Positions 5,115-5,165 of a stretch of 5,165 nucleotides of DNA are shown in pieces. Below the pieces are notes generated by a model. That model ran no database searches, was not told where the DNA came from, and saw nothing but the letters and a program-made list of their open reading frames with translations. Both the position numbers and the translations under genes were made by a program. Source of the DNA: Oscillospiraceae bacterium (GTDB taxonomy: Bacteria > Bacillota > Clostridia > Oscillospirales > Ruminococcaceae); the NCBI GenBank assembly GCA_900768705.1, contig CAAGEB010000008.1, positions 1 to 5,165 on the forward strand, written 5' to 3'. Positions within the stretch are counted from its first letter, which is position 1, and each line of letters opens with the position of its first letter.

Positions 5115-5165
5115 AGGGAGTACCCTTCTATCTTTGTTTAAAAAGCACAATCTTTTTACCTTACA

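Larger units (their letters stand above)
4823..5165. repeat. Gene-free region of clustered hairpins, probable dispersed intergenic repeat
   Basis: No credible coding region is present in the last 343 bases. Instead there are at least six inverted repeats, mostly perfect with tiny loops: 4823-4876, 4881-4894, 4908-4928, 4934-4960, 5048-5068, 5070-5114 (nested) and a minor one at 5115-5126. Base composition rises sharply to very GC-rich at 4881-4930. Such spacing and symmetry are typical of REP- or MITE-like dispersed repeats in Ruminococcus-type genomes (from general knowledge; multiplicity cannot be tested here). The right end runs off the window. Confidence 0.6.
4991..5165. repeat. 10-bp direct repeat bounding the distal hairpin block
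   Basis: TTACCTTACA occurs at 4991-5000 and again at 5156-5165, exactly 165 bases apart, and the preceding bases are partly similar. The hairpins at 5048-5126 lie between the copies. It may be a tandem unit boundary or a target-site duplication; the second copy is the last sequence in the window, so its full extent is unknown. Confidence 0.5.

Noticed and set aside
4881..5126. CRISPR array
   Set aside because: The hairpins differ in sequence and length, and there are no regularly spaced identical repeats or unique spacers.

Overview
The window looks like chromosomal DNA of a gut or rumen Clostridia bacterium, most likely Ruminococcus or another Oscillospiraceae member. This is inferred from strong AGGAGG-type ribosome binding sites, sigma-A-like promoters, a Ser/Thr/Pro-rich lipoprotein, CheY and CheX-type proteins, and GC-rich hairpin repeats in a moderately AT-rich background. 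No rRNA, tRNA, transposase, integrase or CRISPR array is visible.

Layout. (1) 38-781, minus strand: a cytosolic protein resembling the core of SEC-C-associated proteins but lacking the SEC-C zinc motif. (2) 782-984: a divergent intergenic region with two good extended -10 promoters, one for each direction. (3) 985-1839, plus: a lipoprotein with a long low-complexity acidic and Ser/Thr/Pro stalk and a small C-terminal domain. A hairpin terminator or attenuator follows (1848-1870), then a possible 15-codon leader ORF (1900-1947). (4) 1940-3379, plus: a 479-residue secreted protein of unknown function with an unusually long signal peptide, no visible anchor and an abrupt C-terminus. (5) 3453-4822, plus: a compact two-gene operon with its own promoter and a strong terminator. 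It encodes a stand-alone CheY-like receiver and a 289-residue protein with MshEN-type repeats at its N-terminus and a CheX-like phosphatase domain at its C-terminus. (6) 4823-5165: no gene, but a dense run of perfect hairpins in GC-rich DNA, probably dispersed intergenic repeats.

How the genes work together. The two surface genes (985 and 1940) lie in tandem and probably share the promoter at 928-956, with the intervening hairpin setting the expression ratio. The CheY/CheX pair is the most interesting part. The receiver would be phosphorylated by a kinase encoded elsewhere, and the partner carries the E-x-x-N motif expected to dephosphorylate it. The partner's N-terminus matches the two-part cyclic-di-GMP-binding motif of MshEN domains with the expected five-residue spacing, in the middle of four 29-residue repeats. 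This suggests a second-messenger-gated response-regulator phosphatase, which is an inference that needs binding and phosphatase assays.
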